NCBI GenBank assembly: GCA_030765065.1
Contig: CM060990.1
Span: 673,288,118 to 673,352,117 of the forward strand
Direction: 5' to 3'
Source: Deroplatys truncata
Lineage: Eukaryota > Arthropoda > Insecta > Mantodea > Mantidae
DNA: 64,000 nucleotides
Shown here piece by piece: positions 47,968 through 58,528 of the stretch. The notes beneath the pieces are model-generated. The model worked only from the letters and a program-made list of their open reading frames with translations. It did no database searches and was not told the origin of the DNA. Positions within the stretch are counted from its first letter, which is position 1. Every line of letters begins with the position of its first letter. The position numbers and the translations under genes were made by a program.

Positions 47968-48744
47968 TTTTGGCGTTTCACTTTAAAATTATGTTCTTGT
48001 AATGTATGAAATACATCTTCTAGATTACTCTACATTTCTGCAAATGTTGATCCAAACACCAATATATCATCGAGATATACGAGGGCCTTTTTATACCTAA
48101 GGTCACCTAACAATTCATTGGCTGCATGGGAAAAGAATCGTGGAGCATTGATCAGTCCGAGGGACATCCGGTCAAATTGATACTATCCATCCGGCGTAAC
48201 GAACAAAGTGTATTTCTTACTGTCTTCCGCTACAGGAACTTGGAAGTATGCACTTTATAAATCCAAACAACAGTACCAGCGCGATTTTCCTAATTAACTC
48301 AAGAGATCATCTATCAGTGGCAAGGAGTAGGAGGAAGCAACGGTTACTGCATTTAACTTTTGGTAGTCCACGCAGAACCAGAAAGAAAATTATCTTTCTT
48401 CTTAACCAAAACCACTGGGGAAGCCCAGCTCGGCTATGAGAGTCACTAATGATTTTTGCATCTTTCATTTCACGTACTTGAGCCTGAATAATCTCTCGCT
48501 GTGCCTGGGATACTCTATAGGGTCTTTGTCTTATGGGTGTGTCATCGGTTACTTCAATTTGAAATTCTCCGATGTCTGTTGATCCTAGTTCATGTAAGTG
48601 TGTCGCTAAAGTATGACGGTACTTTCCCAATAATGTCTGTAATCGAGTATGCTGGTCGTGAGTAAGTTGGGAATTTAAGTTAAATTTAGCGCCTTGTATA
48701 GCAACTGGGTTCAAATCTGTAGCTAACCAGTTTGCTAATTGCAC
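47968..48744 (-). pseudogene. pol: Reverse transcriptase of the giant element, stop-interrupted
   Basis: Frame 48,744-48,307 contains HLHELGSTDIGEFQIEV and the usual gypsy RT entry TPIRQRPYRVS, then GLPQWFWLRRK, where a frameshift breaks the VVxVxKKDG block near 48,390. The middle is stop-rich. The catalytic YLDD motif is present at 48,066-48,077 in a VYLDDILVFG context, typical of Ty3/gypsy. The same frame phase resumes at 47,967. Confidence 0.85.
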
Positions 48745-48838
48745 TAGGGCAACCTCATATGCTCTGGCAAGGGTGGTACCTGCGAAAATTGTCTGTGGTT
48801 CAGCAGTGTTGTTATGTACGGGGATTACACATTCTTGT

Positions 48839-49579
48839 TTAGCTGTACAAAAGACAAGTGATTTTAATATTTTTGCTTTGAATAAGTCGCATATTAGGTT
48901 CTAACATAACTCTACCCATAACATTAGGTGGGAGGGAAGCTTTATTATTCAGAGATGTAAACGGAGGTATTTTAATGTCTTGGACACACGAAGCTTTATA
49001 ACTTTCTGCTGGGTCCTCATCTGGCTCTATAGTAATTTGTGCTAGAGGGCAGTGAACTTTTTCTGTACACTCCACAGTAACAGTATTATTATCAGGCAGA
49101 CGGAGTGTGACTGAAAATATTGACAGATCAATAAGGGTTTTATATCGGTTAAGAAAATCCATCCCCAATAAAAGATAGTGGCCAAAGTCCTTATCCACTA
49201 GGACTTCCTCGGAAAAATGTATGCCTCCGATTTGAAAAGAAAAGGTAGTGGCGTACCGAACATCTAATAAGTTATTGTTCGCTGTTCGCAACGTTAAGTT
49301 TTCTGGTACAGGGTGAAGAGGGGTATTTACAAAACTGTCATGAATAATGCTATCAGCACTTCCTGTATCGAACAAAATATCGATAGACATGTTATTAGCT
49401 AATGTGCCTTTAGAAGTGAGTGTGTTTACCGGTTGTATAAGTGAGGCAATGTTTCCATTATTTGGGTTGGAGCAGGGCGTCACAGAATTTATTCCCATGA
49501 CGTTGTTTGCCCGTTTGGGGGAACCTGTTTCCGGTGGCAATTTAGAGCTACATGGCCAGGTCTCCGGCATATAAAACAA
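48839..49579 (-). pseudogene. pro: Aspartic protease region of the giant element
   Basis: An open frame of 246 codons overlapping gag in the -1 frame. The catalytic DTGS lies at residues 71-74 in an IDILFDTGSADSII context, with the second conserved block YLLLGMDFL about 60 residues later, as in retroviral aspartic proteases that mature Gag and Pol. The frame itself is intact. It ends in a stop before RT, which lies in another phase, so a lesion separates the two. Confidence 0.85.
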
Positions 49580-50870
49580 GTAGGCCTACCGTCATGTGTT
49601 TGGCCATACACATTTGTTCCCTGCCATGATCCGCGACCTTGTGGATTAGCATTATTTCTAGGATTAATGTTTCCGCTTCGATTAAAGTTACCGTGAGAAG
49701 TGAAAGAACCGCAGGTAACACCATGTCCTCTGGAACAATTAAATTGTCCCTGATTGCGTGGCAAATTATTATTTTGATTATGTTCTAATTGCAATCTGTA
49801 GTTGTCTCTGTAAACCCCGAACCTCTTGTTTTAGGTTTGCAATAGGATCAACCGGGGTTGTATTATTTACAAGGGTCACTGGTTTGGGTAGGGGTACACT
49901 AAGAAGATCCACTCGCTGAACAGCGAGATATCGAGCAGCCTCAATGCGGCGCACCAAGTTTGTGAGATCCTGCACCGTCTTAGGGTCTGCTGGGAGCACC
50001 TGTTCAAGGAGAGATGGTTTTAATCCCCACATTACGTGGCGAATACGCTCATGCTCGGACATTCCTGAATTAACCTGATCACAAAGTACGAGGATATCGT
50101 ATATATATTTTTCAGTGGATTCTGCCAAATGTTGCACCCGTTGGCGCAGACGATACTCAAGAACATCTTCATGAGCTGCCAGCATAAATGCCGTTTTCAA
50201 GGAAGCTTTGAGTTCCGCCCATCCATGTTGACCATGTCTGGGTACAAAAGTTTTGAACCAGTTAGCAGCGGCTTCCCAAAGGTAGCAAGGTAAATATTGC
50301 TTTTTGCAATTGTCATCCCAGCCATTTGCGGCTGCAATAGTCTCAAAATTATGAAGGTAGGAAGAAACGTCCTGTCCCGGTTTACCTTAAAAAATACCAG
50401 GGTCAATAAAAGGACGAGCAAAAGGTACTGTCTGAGTAAGGATGGGTTTGGTAGTTATCTGATCAAGGGCAGCAGGCCCTGCCTGAGAGGTACTAGTAGT
50501 CATGGCAAAATTATCTAAAGAAGAATCAGAATTTGAATTCTGTGGGGAAGAGAGAGGTCGTATCTCGACGTCAGCGCTAGCTATATCTCCAACACTAAGG
50601 CTTCTTTGTTTCAAAGGAAAATAAACTACAGGCTTCAACCCTCGAATCCTATGACTACTTCTAGTCTGAATTTTAAACAGATTTGTACAAATCAGCTAAA
50701 TCAGAAGATATTGTGTTAATGTCTGTAATGGCAAGACCATAAGTTTCTACATTGGTATCTAGTGTTCTCTGGTAATCAGCAAAAAGTTTACGGATATCCG
50801 AACTAACAGGACTGTCACTCTGAAATTGTGATAGCATATCCATATAATTAGGATGAAGGATAAGTGTCAA
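49489..50870 (-). pseudogene. gag: Gag of the giant element, frameshifted
   Basis: Gag would form the particle core and package RNA. The pieces are 50,870-50,673 (N-terminus), 50,638-49,778 in one phase with a single TAA at 50,387-50,389, and 49,794-49,489 in another phase. The central part (YLWEAAANWFKTF, LRQRVQHLAESTEKYIYDIL, MSEHERIRHVMWGLKPSL) fits the retrotransposon gag domain of Ty3/gypsy elements. The C-terminal piece has a CCHC zinc knuckle with C73, C76, H81 and C86 (CFICRRPGHVALNC). The slip heptamer for pro lies 24 bases before its stop. Frame changes near 50,650 and 49,790. Confidence 0.86.
49513..49519 (-). promoter_or_regulatory. -1 ribosomal frameshift heptamer CCCAAAC at gag/pro
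   Basis: On the minus strand the gag phase reads C CCA AAC and the -1 phase reads CCC AAA, exactly the X XXY YYZ arrangement for tandem slippage. It lies inside the gag/pro overlap, just after the zinc knuckle and 24 bases before the gag TAA at 49,489-49,491. The protease frame entered by slippage is open for the rest of its length. Confidence 0.85.
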
Positions 50871-51195
50871 ATGTACACCAACCAGGCATGTGGATGACTC
50901 CCAATATGCGCAAGATTAAATAACATAGACAAATTAGTACCATCCAGCATAAAAAAAGAAGACCTGTTGTGACTGCATCACATCTCATAATGTAACCAGC
51001 GGTATATAAAAAAAAGTGTAGGAGGGGTGCGGAATTGAACCGTATCTAAAAAGAAATGGAGAGCAGCACAATTTATGGGCGTCCAAATTTAAAAAGGGAA
51101 TGCTTTCATGTTACGAGAAGTATCAATAGAGGTACGGGATTGAACCGTACTTTTCAATTAAATAATATTGGAAAAGCCGGAGCCTCCACCATAAT
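50871..51195 (-). other. 5' leader of the giant element with T-arm-like hairpins
   Basis: The untranslated leader contains two related tRNA T-arm-like segments on the minus strand. At 51,131-51,150, GTACGG TTCAATC CCGTAC is a perfect 6-bp stem with a 7-base TTCAATC loop. At 51,025-51,046 there is a diverged second copy (TACGGTTCAATTCCGCACC). They may be packaging or primer-related structures, or a captured tRNA fragment. Confidence 0.5.
51177..51191 (-). promoter_or_regulatory. Candidate primer-binding site
   Basis: The minus strand reads TGGTGGAGGCTCCGG four bases downstream of the 5' LTR, the position and TGG start of a tRNA primer-binding site. The plus strand accordingly looks like a tRNA 3' end with CCA. 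I cannot say which tRNA it matches. Confidence 0.5.
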
Positions 51196-51959
51196 GTCAC
51201 CTTACTCTAAGCTAGTACTAGAGGGTGACAGGGGGGTTTCACCATTAGATGGCAATGAGCACTCTGCTTTACGGAATGGTCCATTTTATTAATTCAGTAA
51301 TCTAGTGAGAATGGCTTGACCAAACATGATTAGGAATAACATACAATAAACTCCCGTAAGGGACTTACCTTGTTGAGTAGACACGTTGCTGTTGAGGTGT
51401 TCAGGCAGTCAGAGAAGTTAGGCCGGGGCGAACCGTTGAGCCGGGAGCGAGAACGGCCCCGGAGTATAGTAGCTTCGGAGTGATAACTTTGACCAGTGCG
51501 ACCAGAAACAGGACACACCGTCAAAGGCAATACCAGCAAGGACAACCCACGAACCCCGACTCTGTGAGCCTGTATATAGTTTGTGGCTTCCTGTGGGTCA
51601 TCTCCTGTGGGATTCCTAAGCAAAACCGGATTTTATAGAACATTCTATCTGATGCACATCCTCTGAGCGATGTGCAAATCTGCACGTAGGCTCGAAGAAG
51701 CTGATGTAACTATTATTCCCCCAAGTTATTCCTAGAGAATTATTCGCGGAAGGGGTTAGCCGTGTACATCCTGTTACACGCTGGCTGTCCCGATCTGTGC
51801 ATCAACAAGATTTCGAAATGTGAGAAAATGTAAAGTTTCAAGAAATGTCTACTTTTATCTGAAATAATGAAGTGTATATATAATTTAGTCTTAAATAAAT
51901 AGGAGTCCTAAAAATGTATGTCTGAACCTCTCTGTGGATCCTTATGTTCCTCAACAGCA
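51196..51959 (-). repeat. 5' LTR of the giant element
   Basis: On the minus strand it begins TGCTGTTGAGGAAC and ends GGTGAC. It contains a TATA-like segment at about 51,571-51,582 (CTATATACAGG here, CTATATAAAGG in the other LTR) and AATAAA (plus-strand TTTATT at 51,285-51,290). It differs from the 3' LTR at about 25 substitutions and three small indels by hand count. Confidence 0.93.
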
Positions 51960-51969
51960 CATTTACATT

Positions 51970-53755
51970 TACATTTTTATTTAAAAAAGCATAATATTTT
52001 TACAATATAAAAAGCTATAAATCACTTAATTTTATTGCTGAAGATTATTTTACTATGAAATTAACAAACAACTTCATTAAGATGTTCCAAAACTTTGCCT
52101 AAAAATTTTTGTTGCCAAATGACAATGCTATGCATTGGAGGTTTAACATGGACCTCCAAATACTGATCAAATATAATGAATACTGCTGTGATAGATGAAC
52201 TAAAAATATTTTACTAGGCATACAACATACTTTCTTAAATATGATTTCAATATGCTATGATTATAAACCAATAAGTAATCAAGTGTAGCAATCGCAATGT
52301 TTAATGGAAATATACATTATATATGTGATAAAACACCATTATCATCATTATTATGCCGCTCTTACTCTAACAGGCTTTTACATCCCTTTCACCAGCACCA
52401 CAACTGAAGTGATTCAAATAGCCATGATCTTTGGAATAGTATGAATTGGACTGGCCATCCATTCAAAGACAAATGTCTGAGTTCGAGTCCCAGTGACTGT
52501 AGCCAAGTGTGCATTTCGTAAAGGATGGGGAGGGCCCAAGTAAAGTAACCGGTGTAATGACGCTCTTGAAGGCTAAAGGTGTTACATTTTATTGCAGTTG
52601 CATTGATTTTGCATCTTTAGTTTAAGAAAGCACCTCTTTATTGAACATGCATAAAGTTTTACAATATAAAAAGCTATAAATAGCTTAATTCTATTGCTCA
52701 ACGTTACTTTGCTATGAAGTCAACAAAAACACTTTTAAGATATTCTAAAGCTTTACCTAAACATCTTTGTTGCCAAATGGCAACCCTATGCACTAGCAGA
52801 TTAACATGGACTTCCAAATGCTGATGAAATGTTATGAGGATTGCTGTGGTGGATTAAAGAAAATTATTTTTTTAGGCATACAATATATATTCTTAATTAT
52901 AATTTGATTATACTGCGATTATAAGCTAATAAACAATGGAGAGTAGTAATCATGTTGCTTTGTGGAAATATATTACTTATATGATAATACATTATCACTA
53001 CTACTACTATTACTACTATGCTGCTCTTACTTCAATTCCCAAACCGGCTCTTATAGCCCTTTCATCGGCACCACAACCGAAGCGATTCAAATAGCTGCAA
53101 TCGTTAAAGGAATATTAGACTGATCATCCATTCAAAGCCAGAAGTCTGTGTTTGACTCCCATTGACTGAAGTCAAATGTGCCTGTGGTAAAGGACGGGAA
53201 GGGCTCAAGTAAAATAACCAGTGTAATGGCATGCTTGATGCTGATGGGCTTACATTTGACTGCAGTCTCATGGATTTTGCATATTTATATTAAAAAGAAA
53301 CACTCCGTTTTTATTGAAAAAGCATAATATTTTTAGAATACAAAAAGCTAAATCTCAATTAATCTTATTGCTGAAGGTTAGTTTAGTATGAACGTAACAA
53401 AAAACGCTTAAAATATTCTAAATCTTTGCATAAACATCTCTGTTGCCAAATGTAAATGCTATCCATTAGAGGGTTAACATGGACCTCCAAATTCTGATCA
53501 AATGTTACGAGGACTGCTGGGATAGATGAACGAAATGTATTTTATTAGGCATACTTTATAATTTGTTAAACATGATTTCATTATGCTATGATTATAAACT
53601 AATAAGCAATCAAATGTAGTAATCATACTGTTGTATGGAAATATATTACTTACATAATAGATTATTATCATCATTATTATATTAATTATAATGCCGCTCT
53701 TCCTCTAATTCCTGAACAAGCTTTTATCTACCTTGTCCCGGCACTACAACAAATG
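51970..53755. repeat. Three diverged tandem copies of a ~665-bp repeat
   Basis: Units start at about 51,973, 52,637 and 53,310 with AAAAGCATAATATTTTTA-like sequence and share, in order, AATATAAAAAGCTATAAAT, TTGCCAAATG, TTAACATGGACCTCCAAAT, AGGCATAC and the GCCGCTCTTAC block. The third copy stops at about 53,755. Units 1 and 2 each include a pol III B-box-like segment (GAGTTCGAGTCCCAGTGACT in unit 1, 52,479-52,498; diverged in unit 2). There is no ORF. Unit 1 starts within about 15 bases of the LTR edge. Confidence 0.85.
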
Positions 53756-53999
53756 TTATTCACCTCAAAAACGTACGATAACAACACTATTAACATAAAT
53801 ACTTGATGTAATCAACCTATTATTTTTTTTATTATTAAACAGAAAATTACATTTGAAGTTGTTAAGACTCTCTGAATACTAGAAAACTCAAAGAAAATGT
53901 ATTTTTCTAAATTCCATTTTTATTACAATAAACAAGCAATCAATGTGATGGCTGTACCTACTTATTTGCACACAGGTGACTGGTCTATGGTGGAATCGT
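53756..53999. other. Spacer, likely hAT 3' end, no gene
   Basis: AT-rich sequence between the tandem repeat and the hAT stop codon at 54,000-54,002. The hAT 3' terminal repeat should lie here but I could not identify it. Confidence 0.35.
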
Positions 54000-54645
54000 T
54001 CACAGTGCAAGCCTTGTTTCTTCATCAATGTATTCGAGTCTCTTTGCTGTTTTAATTTCAGTTAATGCTGAGATGCCCAGTTCACATAAATAGGTAGCTG
54101 AAAATGGTCATAACATATTAACTGCCATCTATGAAAATGCCAGGTATTTGCTCCTTATTGCCAACCAAAATGTATTCAAAGGCACTTTGGGAAATTTTAA
54201 TTTCAATGCCCTATCTGGATTTAATTCTGGGAGTTCCTCTTGTATATTAATTGGAAGATATTCTGAATTCACAATGAATGGCTCACAAACCCAGTCAAAA
54301 TCTGCAACACTGTCTCCAAAATACTTCTTGAACATCTGCTGCAGAATTTCTAAACCTTCTTTAATTAGGTCCATTATCACTCTATTACTGCAAGTAACTA
54401 GCCATACAGTTGGGTGCATCTCAGTCAAACCATTTTCAACTCTCTGTATCCATAAATTCAGGTTGTTCACAAATCCTTGAATCATATCCATAGTACTAAG
54501 TATATTTTCATTCCTACTTTGCATTTTTCTGTTCAGCTGATTCAAGTGTATAAAAATATTGTAAAGATGTGCCAACTTTCATACCCATTCATCATCTGTA
54601 TATAAATCCACGTGCTCATGCCCCTTAAGAGTAAAAATGCATGTA

Positions 54646-56460
54646 CAGCTCGTGTAATATGTTGTGACAGTCTCCCACTCCTGAGACAAAGATGTGCAAT
54701 AGCACTGACCAGCCCACTTGCATAATAAGAGAGATGGGGGTCAGTGTTCCACCTGCTGTGAGTGTGATAATTACTTCCAGAGCAATTCCGATCGCTGTTT
54801 GTTAGCACACATCCTTTCTTTCCTTGTATTGCATAAGACATGTTGCCCATTCAGAGTAAACTTAGTGGCAAAGTGCTACATTCCCAAAGCAGGGAAATCG
54901 TAAGTAATGTGTACACATATACGCCAAAGTAATGCCAATGCTCTATCAGGCAATAATGTAGTGCAGCTAGTAGCAGAAGCTACAGGTGATTCAGAAAGTA
55001 GTGTATGGCCAATTGTTAGGAAAAAGAAAACAATTGATTCCGGTGTGTCCATTTCATTTTCCACCCCTCATAAAGAAAGGTCAAGAAAATCAACGATATC
55101 AGTTTTGGACATCTTTAATGAGGCGGTAGTCCGCAGAACCGTAAATGGCTTTTATGTAACAGAAAAGGAGAGGCCTTCTTTGAGAAAAGTGCATGCAAAG
55201 TTGCAAAATTCAATCAATTTCAAATGATCCATGTCAACATTGCGCAAAATCCTCCTAAAACTACGATTTCGGTGGTGTAAAAAAAAAACAAGTGCAAAAT
55301 CTTGATCGAGCGTCATGACATACATTACGTGTGTAAATTTTCTAAGGCAGATCACTAAATTTTGCAACGAGGGCCAACCCATTGTATACATGGATGAAAC
55401 CTACATTCATTCCTCACATACCACCCCACATTCCTGGAGTGATGATTCCTTAGAAGGTTTATTTTGCCCAGTCTCAAGAGGTCAAAGGCTAATAATAATC
55501 CATGCTGGTGGAGAGCAGGGTTTTATCCCTAACGCTTATGTCCGTTTTAAGTCCCACCAAAGAACAGGAGACTACCATAGTGAAATGAACTTCATTAACT
55601 ATGAGAAATGGCTAAAAGAGATTAATACCCAATCTACCTCTGAATTCACTTCTGGTAATCGATAATGCTCCCTGCCATAATGTGCAATTAAATAAGGCTC
55701 CTTCATCTAATTCAAAAAGAGACACTATGATTTCCTGGCTAGAGGCTCACCTTCTGGAAGAAGAATTCTTTAACACAGATTTCCCTTCTCTGTGCAAACC
55801 TGAAACATACAATCTCATAAAACCTCTAAAACCCAAGCATCGTAGATATAGGATAGATAGTCTGTTGGAAGAGTGCAACCACAGTGTATTAACACTTCCC
55901 CCATACCATCCAGAGTTCAATCCAATTGAGCTTATCTGGGTTACTGTAAAGAATTGGGTTGCGAACAAAAACGTAACATTCAAAATGGATGATGTTGTGG
56001 GACTGACCGATGAAAAATTCGCATCCTTCACTGCAGAAGAATGGCAAGACCGTTGCAGGCATGTAAGAGACATTGAACAGAAATATATGGAAAATGAGGG
56101 ACTCTTGTATGAAGGACAAGAAATAATTATTCATTTGGGTAACGATAGTGATAGTGAGGAAAGTGAAAAATCCGGTGATGGTGACGAGTCTGATTACGAA
56201 GATGAAGCTGTGAAACGCACACGGAAATCATTCTCGGATATTTCTGGAATGTCCCCATTGCCCTTGGATGAGGGTGATTAATGCTGAGTTCAATTGCAGG
56301 TAAGCTTACACAGTTGTTTACAATGCGTTGTGTATGTGTATGCGACTGCCTGCGAGTTCTGATATCACATGTAGTCTCTTGCTCCCCCACCACTCTCACC
56401 ACTTCTCCTCATTTCTCCTATCTTGCTCATATGGACTGTCACGACGTATTTCACGAGCTG
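54646..56460 (+). mobile_element. Tc1/IS630-like DDE transposon, 1,815 bp, inserted in hAT
   Basis: Starts CAGCTCGTGTAATATGTTGT and ends with the inverse of CAGCTCGTGAAATACGTCGT, with TA on both sides (54,644-54,645 and 56,461-56,462). The inverted repeats are about 30 bp. The target TA lies in the hAT gene, and removing the insert plus one TA joins GAG-GTA-CAT in frame. It contains one transposase gene, and a deleted relative is at 25,056-25,399. Confidence 0.93.
54907..56281 (+). pseudogene. Tc1/IS630-superfamily DDE transposase, near-complete
   Basis: About 455 codons. Frame 54,907-55,665 starts MCTHIRQSNANALSGN and contains SVLDIFNEAVVRRTVNGFY (HTH region) and IVYMDETYIHSSHTTPHSW with the first catalytic D. 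In-frame TGA stops lie at 55,225-55,227 and about 55,302. A frame change near 55,660 leads into the second frame, where VIDNAPCHNVQLNKAP (second D) and LPPYHPEFNPIELIW (third acid, E) follow, then an acidic tail DSDSEESEKSGDGDESDYED and KRTRK. All three catalytic acids are still present. Lesions are few, so the copy is relatively young. This DDE type, with a PYHPEFNPIE block, is widespread in arthropods. Confidence 0.88.
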
Positions 56461-57162
56461 TACCTCTTTAAGTTCAAATATTCATTTTAATACTTTTCCT
56501 TGTGATAACCACTATACTTCTGTATGTAGAGGAGTGTAATGTGTTCTGATTCCATTTCCTGACTTAAAATGGAAAATACCAAGAATTCAGCGGTCAGGAT
56601 TTGATCAAGTTCACGATTTTTTCTACTTCATCAAGCACAACTTTCAGAGAACATGGCAAAGATTTAGCAATAATGCCATTGTGGTGAATAAGACAATGAT
56701 CGTAACATATGTTAATATTCACCTTGTCCACTTGAGCTACAGATCCTTTCACTTGACCTGTCATAGAAGCAGCTCTGTCTGTACAAACATTAACACCACT
56801 AACACAATCCTTTCATTTTAATTCATGTTGGAGCAAATATTCATCAGTCACACAAAGTGTTTCTTCACCTGTGCTTGCTCAGGAAGTTCTACAAAAAAAG
56901 AAATTACTTGCAGTTACATCTCCATTGATGTACCGAATATAAGCAAGAAGTGCATGGCCACTTATATCTGAGGACTCATTGATCTGATGTGAGAACTTAT
57001 GATTGCTGTTGATTTTCTCCTTTATAGTGTCTTCTATGTCCCTGGGCATGTCAATAACATAGCGACTGATTGTATCAGCAGAGAGAAGAAGTTTTAAAAT
57101 TTCACTAGCAGCTTCTGCACTGAGGACTATTGTCACTATTTCTTTACATGCAGGCATTAATA

Positions 57163-58528
57163 CAGTGAGTCAGTGAATGTTGTTGGGATAACTTTTACTC
57201 GCTGGTCTATGGGTCTGGTGCGACAACTCCTGGTCTTATGTGCCACAAGCGCTCGGTAGAAATTGGACACAAGATATTAAATAACAATATGAATTACTCA
57301 CCCTTATCATTGAAAGTGCCGACCATCTTGTCTTATACTATATTTCACATCTTCTTATGAAATTATCATTCACAGGAACCAGTTCTTCTACACTAATGGA
57401 CCTAACTTGTGTTAGAATGTTTTCTTTAAGTTCTTCAAGCATGTGAGGATTAGTGACATACACTTTATTTTTCAGTGTTCCCCAGAAATAAAACTAGCAA
57501 CATGTTAGATCTGGGGATTGAGGAGTCTACAAACCCTTGCTTATAAGTCTTTGGCCAAATATAGGGCACAGTTCCCTCATGGATTCATTAGCAGTTTGGG
57601 CTGTGGCATTATCCTGCTGAAAATATGCCATTACACATTCCTCATATGTTAGTTCATCACACAATGGTTCCAAATTAGATGCATATACCCATCAGTGTTA
57701 ATTATTTGTTAAAAAAAAAAGGACCAATAATTCTTTTAGCACTAATGGCACACCACACTCCTATTCCTTCGTCCTGTAGTGAGGCGTTGTAAACAATATC
57801 TAGTTTATCTGATGACCAGTAATCTGTTATTACGTGAAGCTATATGGCCATTTAGATGAAACCACACCTCATCGGAAAGGAAAATTTTCCTGGGATCAAT
57901 TTTCCCACTATTGACTTTCGCTAACATCCAGTTACAGAAATGAAGTCATTTGTTATAATCTGTAAACTATATTTGGTGAGATACTGAAATTATATAGGGC
58001 TTTAATTTGAGTAATTTCATTGCTGTGTGAGCTGATGCTCTCAAAATTCCTGTTTGCTGTCCTAAAAGCCTCAGAGAGTCTACGACTAAGCTCCAAGGTA
58101 GCACCGATTTTGTCAATTTTTTTTCTCAGTAAGGATGGGTCGGTTTTGCTGGCTTTTCCTGTTATTCACAGAAGTTGTTTTGTGAAACCTATCCACTAAG
58201 TTCAGTATTGTATTTCTTAATGGAAGGGTCTGTCAGGAAATTTAAATCTAAATTTTTGTCTAGTTTTTGCAACCAAATTCTTATTTCTTAAAAATGTTTT
58301 TAACATGTACAGTCACACTGTAGTATGAATGCTTGTAAATATACACATTCACTCCAAGGTCTAAACTCACACTGAGTGTGTCTGACGTGTATCAGAGGAA
58401 GCCAGAAATGAAGCCGGAAGTGTACAATATCTACTGAGTGCTCGCGGCATGTGAGGCCGGAGTTGTCACACCAGACCCACAGACTGGCAGGTAACAGTTA
58501 TCCCGTCAGTGTTCACTGAGACTTACTG
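57163..58528 (-). mobile_element. Mariner-like element, 1,366 bp, inserted in hAT
   Basis: Starts CAGTGAGTCAGTGAATGTTG and ends with the inverse of CAGTAAGTCTCAGTGAACAC, with TA flanks at 57,161-57,162 and 58,529-58,530. The inverted repeats extend more than 100 bp, both holding GGGATAACT, GTGGGTCTGGTG-like and GACAACTCC blocks. Excision joins GCA-AAA-GTA-TTA-ATG in the hAT frame. The interior is a near-full-length but broken transposase. Confidence 0.92.
57270..58250 (-). pseudogene. Mariner-like (DUF4817 type) transposase, broken
   Basis: Minus-strand landmarks in order: a linker with KIDKIGATLELSRRLSEA; KIDPRKIFLSDEVWFHLNGH (57,850-57,910) with the first catalytic D; AYFQQDNATAQTANESM (57,630-57,590) with the second D; SPDLTCC followed by a TAG at 57,494-57,496 exactly where the third acid is expected, then FYFWGTLKNKVY; and NPHMLEELKENILTQVRSI. 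The order is complete from linker to C-terminus, but stops and frame changes make it inactive. It is a different subfamily from the copies at 2-23 kb. Confidence 0.83.

Larger units (their letters stand above)
31829..51959 (-). mobile_element. Giant Ty3/gypsy-like endogenous retrovirus with ADAM and two env genes
   Basis: A minus-strand LTR element of about 20.1 kb (about 19.3 kb without the inserted TIR element). Env-bearing gypsy elements are normally 7-10 kb. Element order is 5' LTR (right), primer site, gag, protease, RT, RNase H, integrase, an ADAM metalloprotease-disintegrin gene, an F-type env, a second env-like gene and 3' LTR (left). All genes share one orientation. The integrase has the DD35E spacing of the superfamily, RT has YLDD, and gag/pro overlap at a CCCAAAC slip site. 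The LTRs differ at about 25 sites of 760 by hand count (about 3%), and every gene has at least one lesion, so the copy is an old, defective insertion. I could not find a target-site duplication. Confidence 0.93.

Noticed and set aside
54148..54480. 110-codon plus-strand ORF
   Set aside because: It is the antisense shadow of the hAT C-terminal segment, which matches its family on the minus strand.
57681..57730. A-run as a poly-A tail of a retrocopy
   Set aside because: The run lies inside the mariner-like element and has no retrocopy attached.
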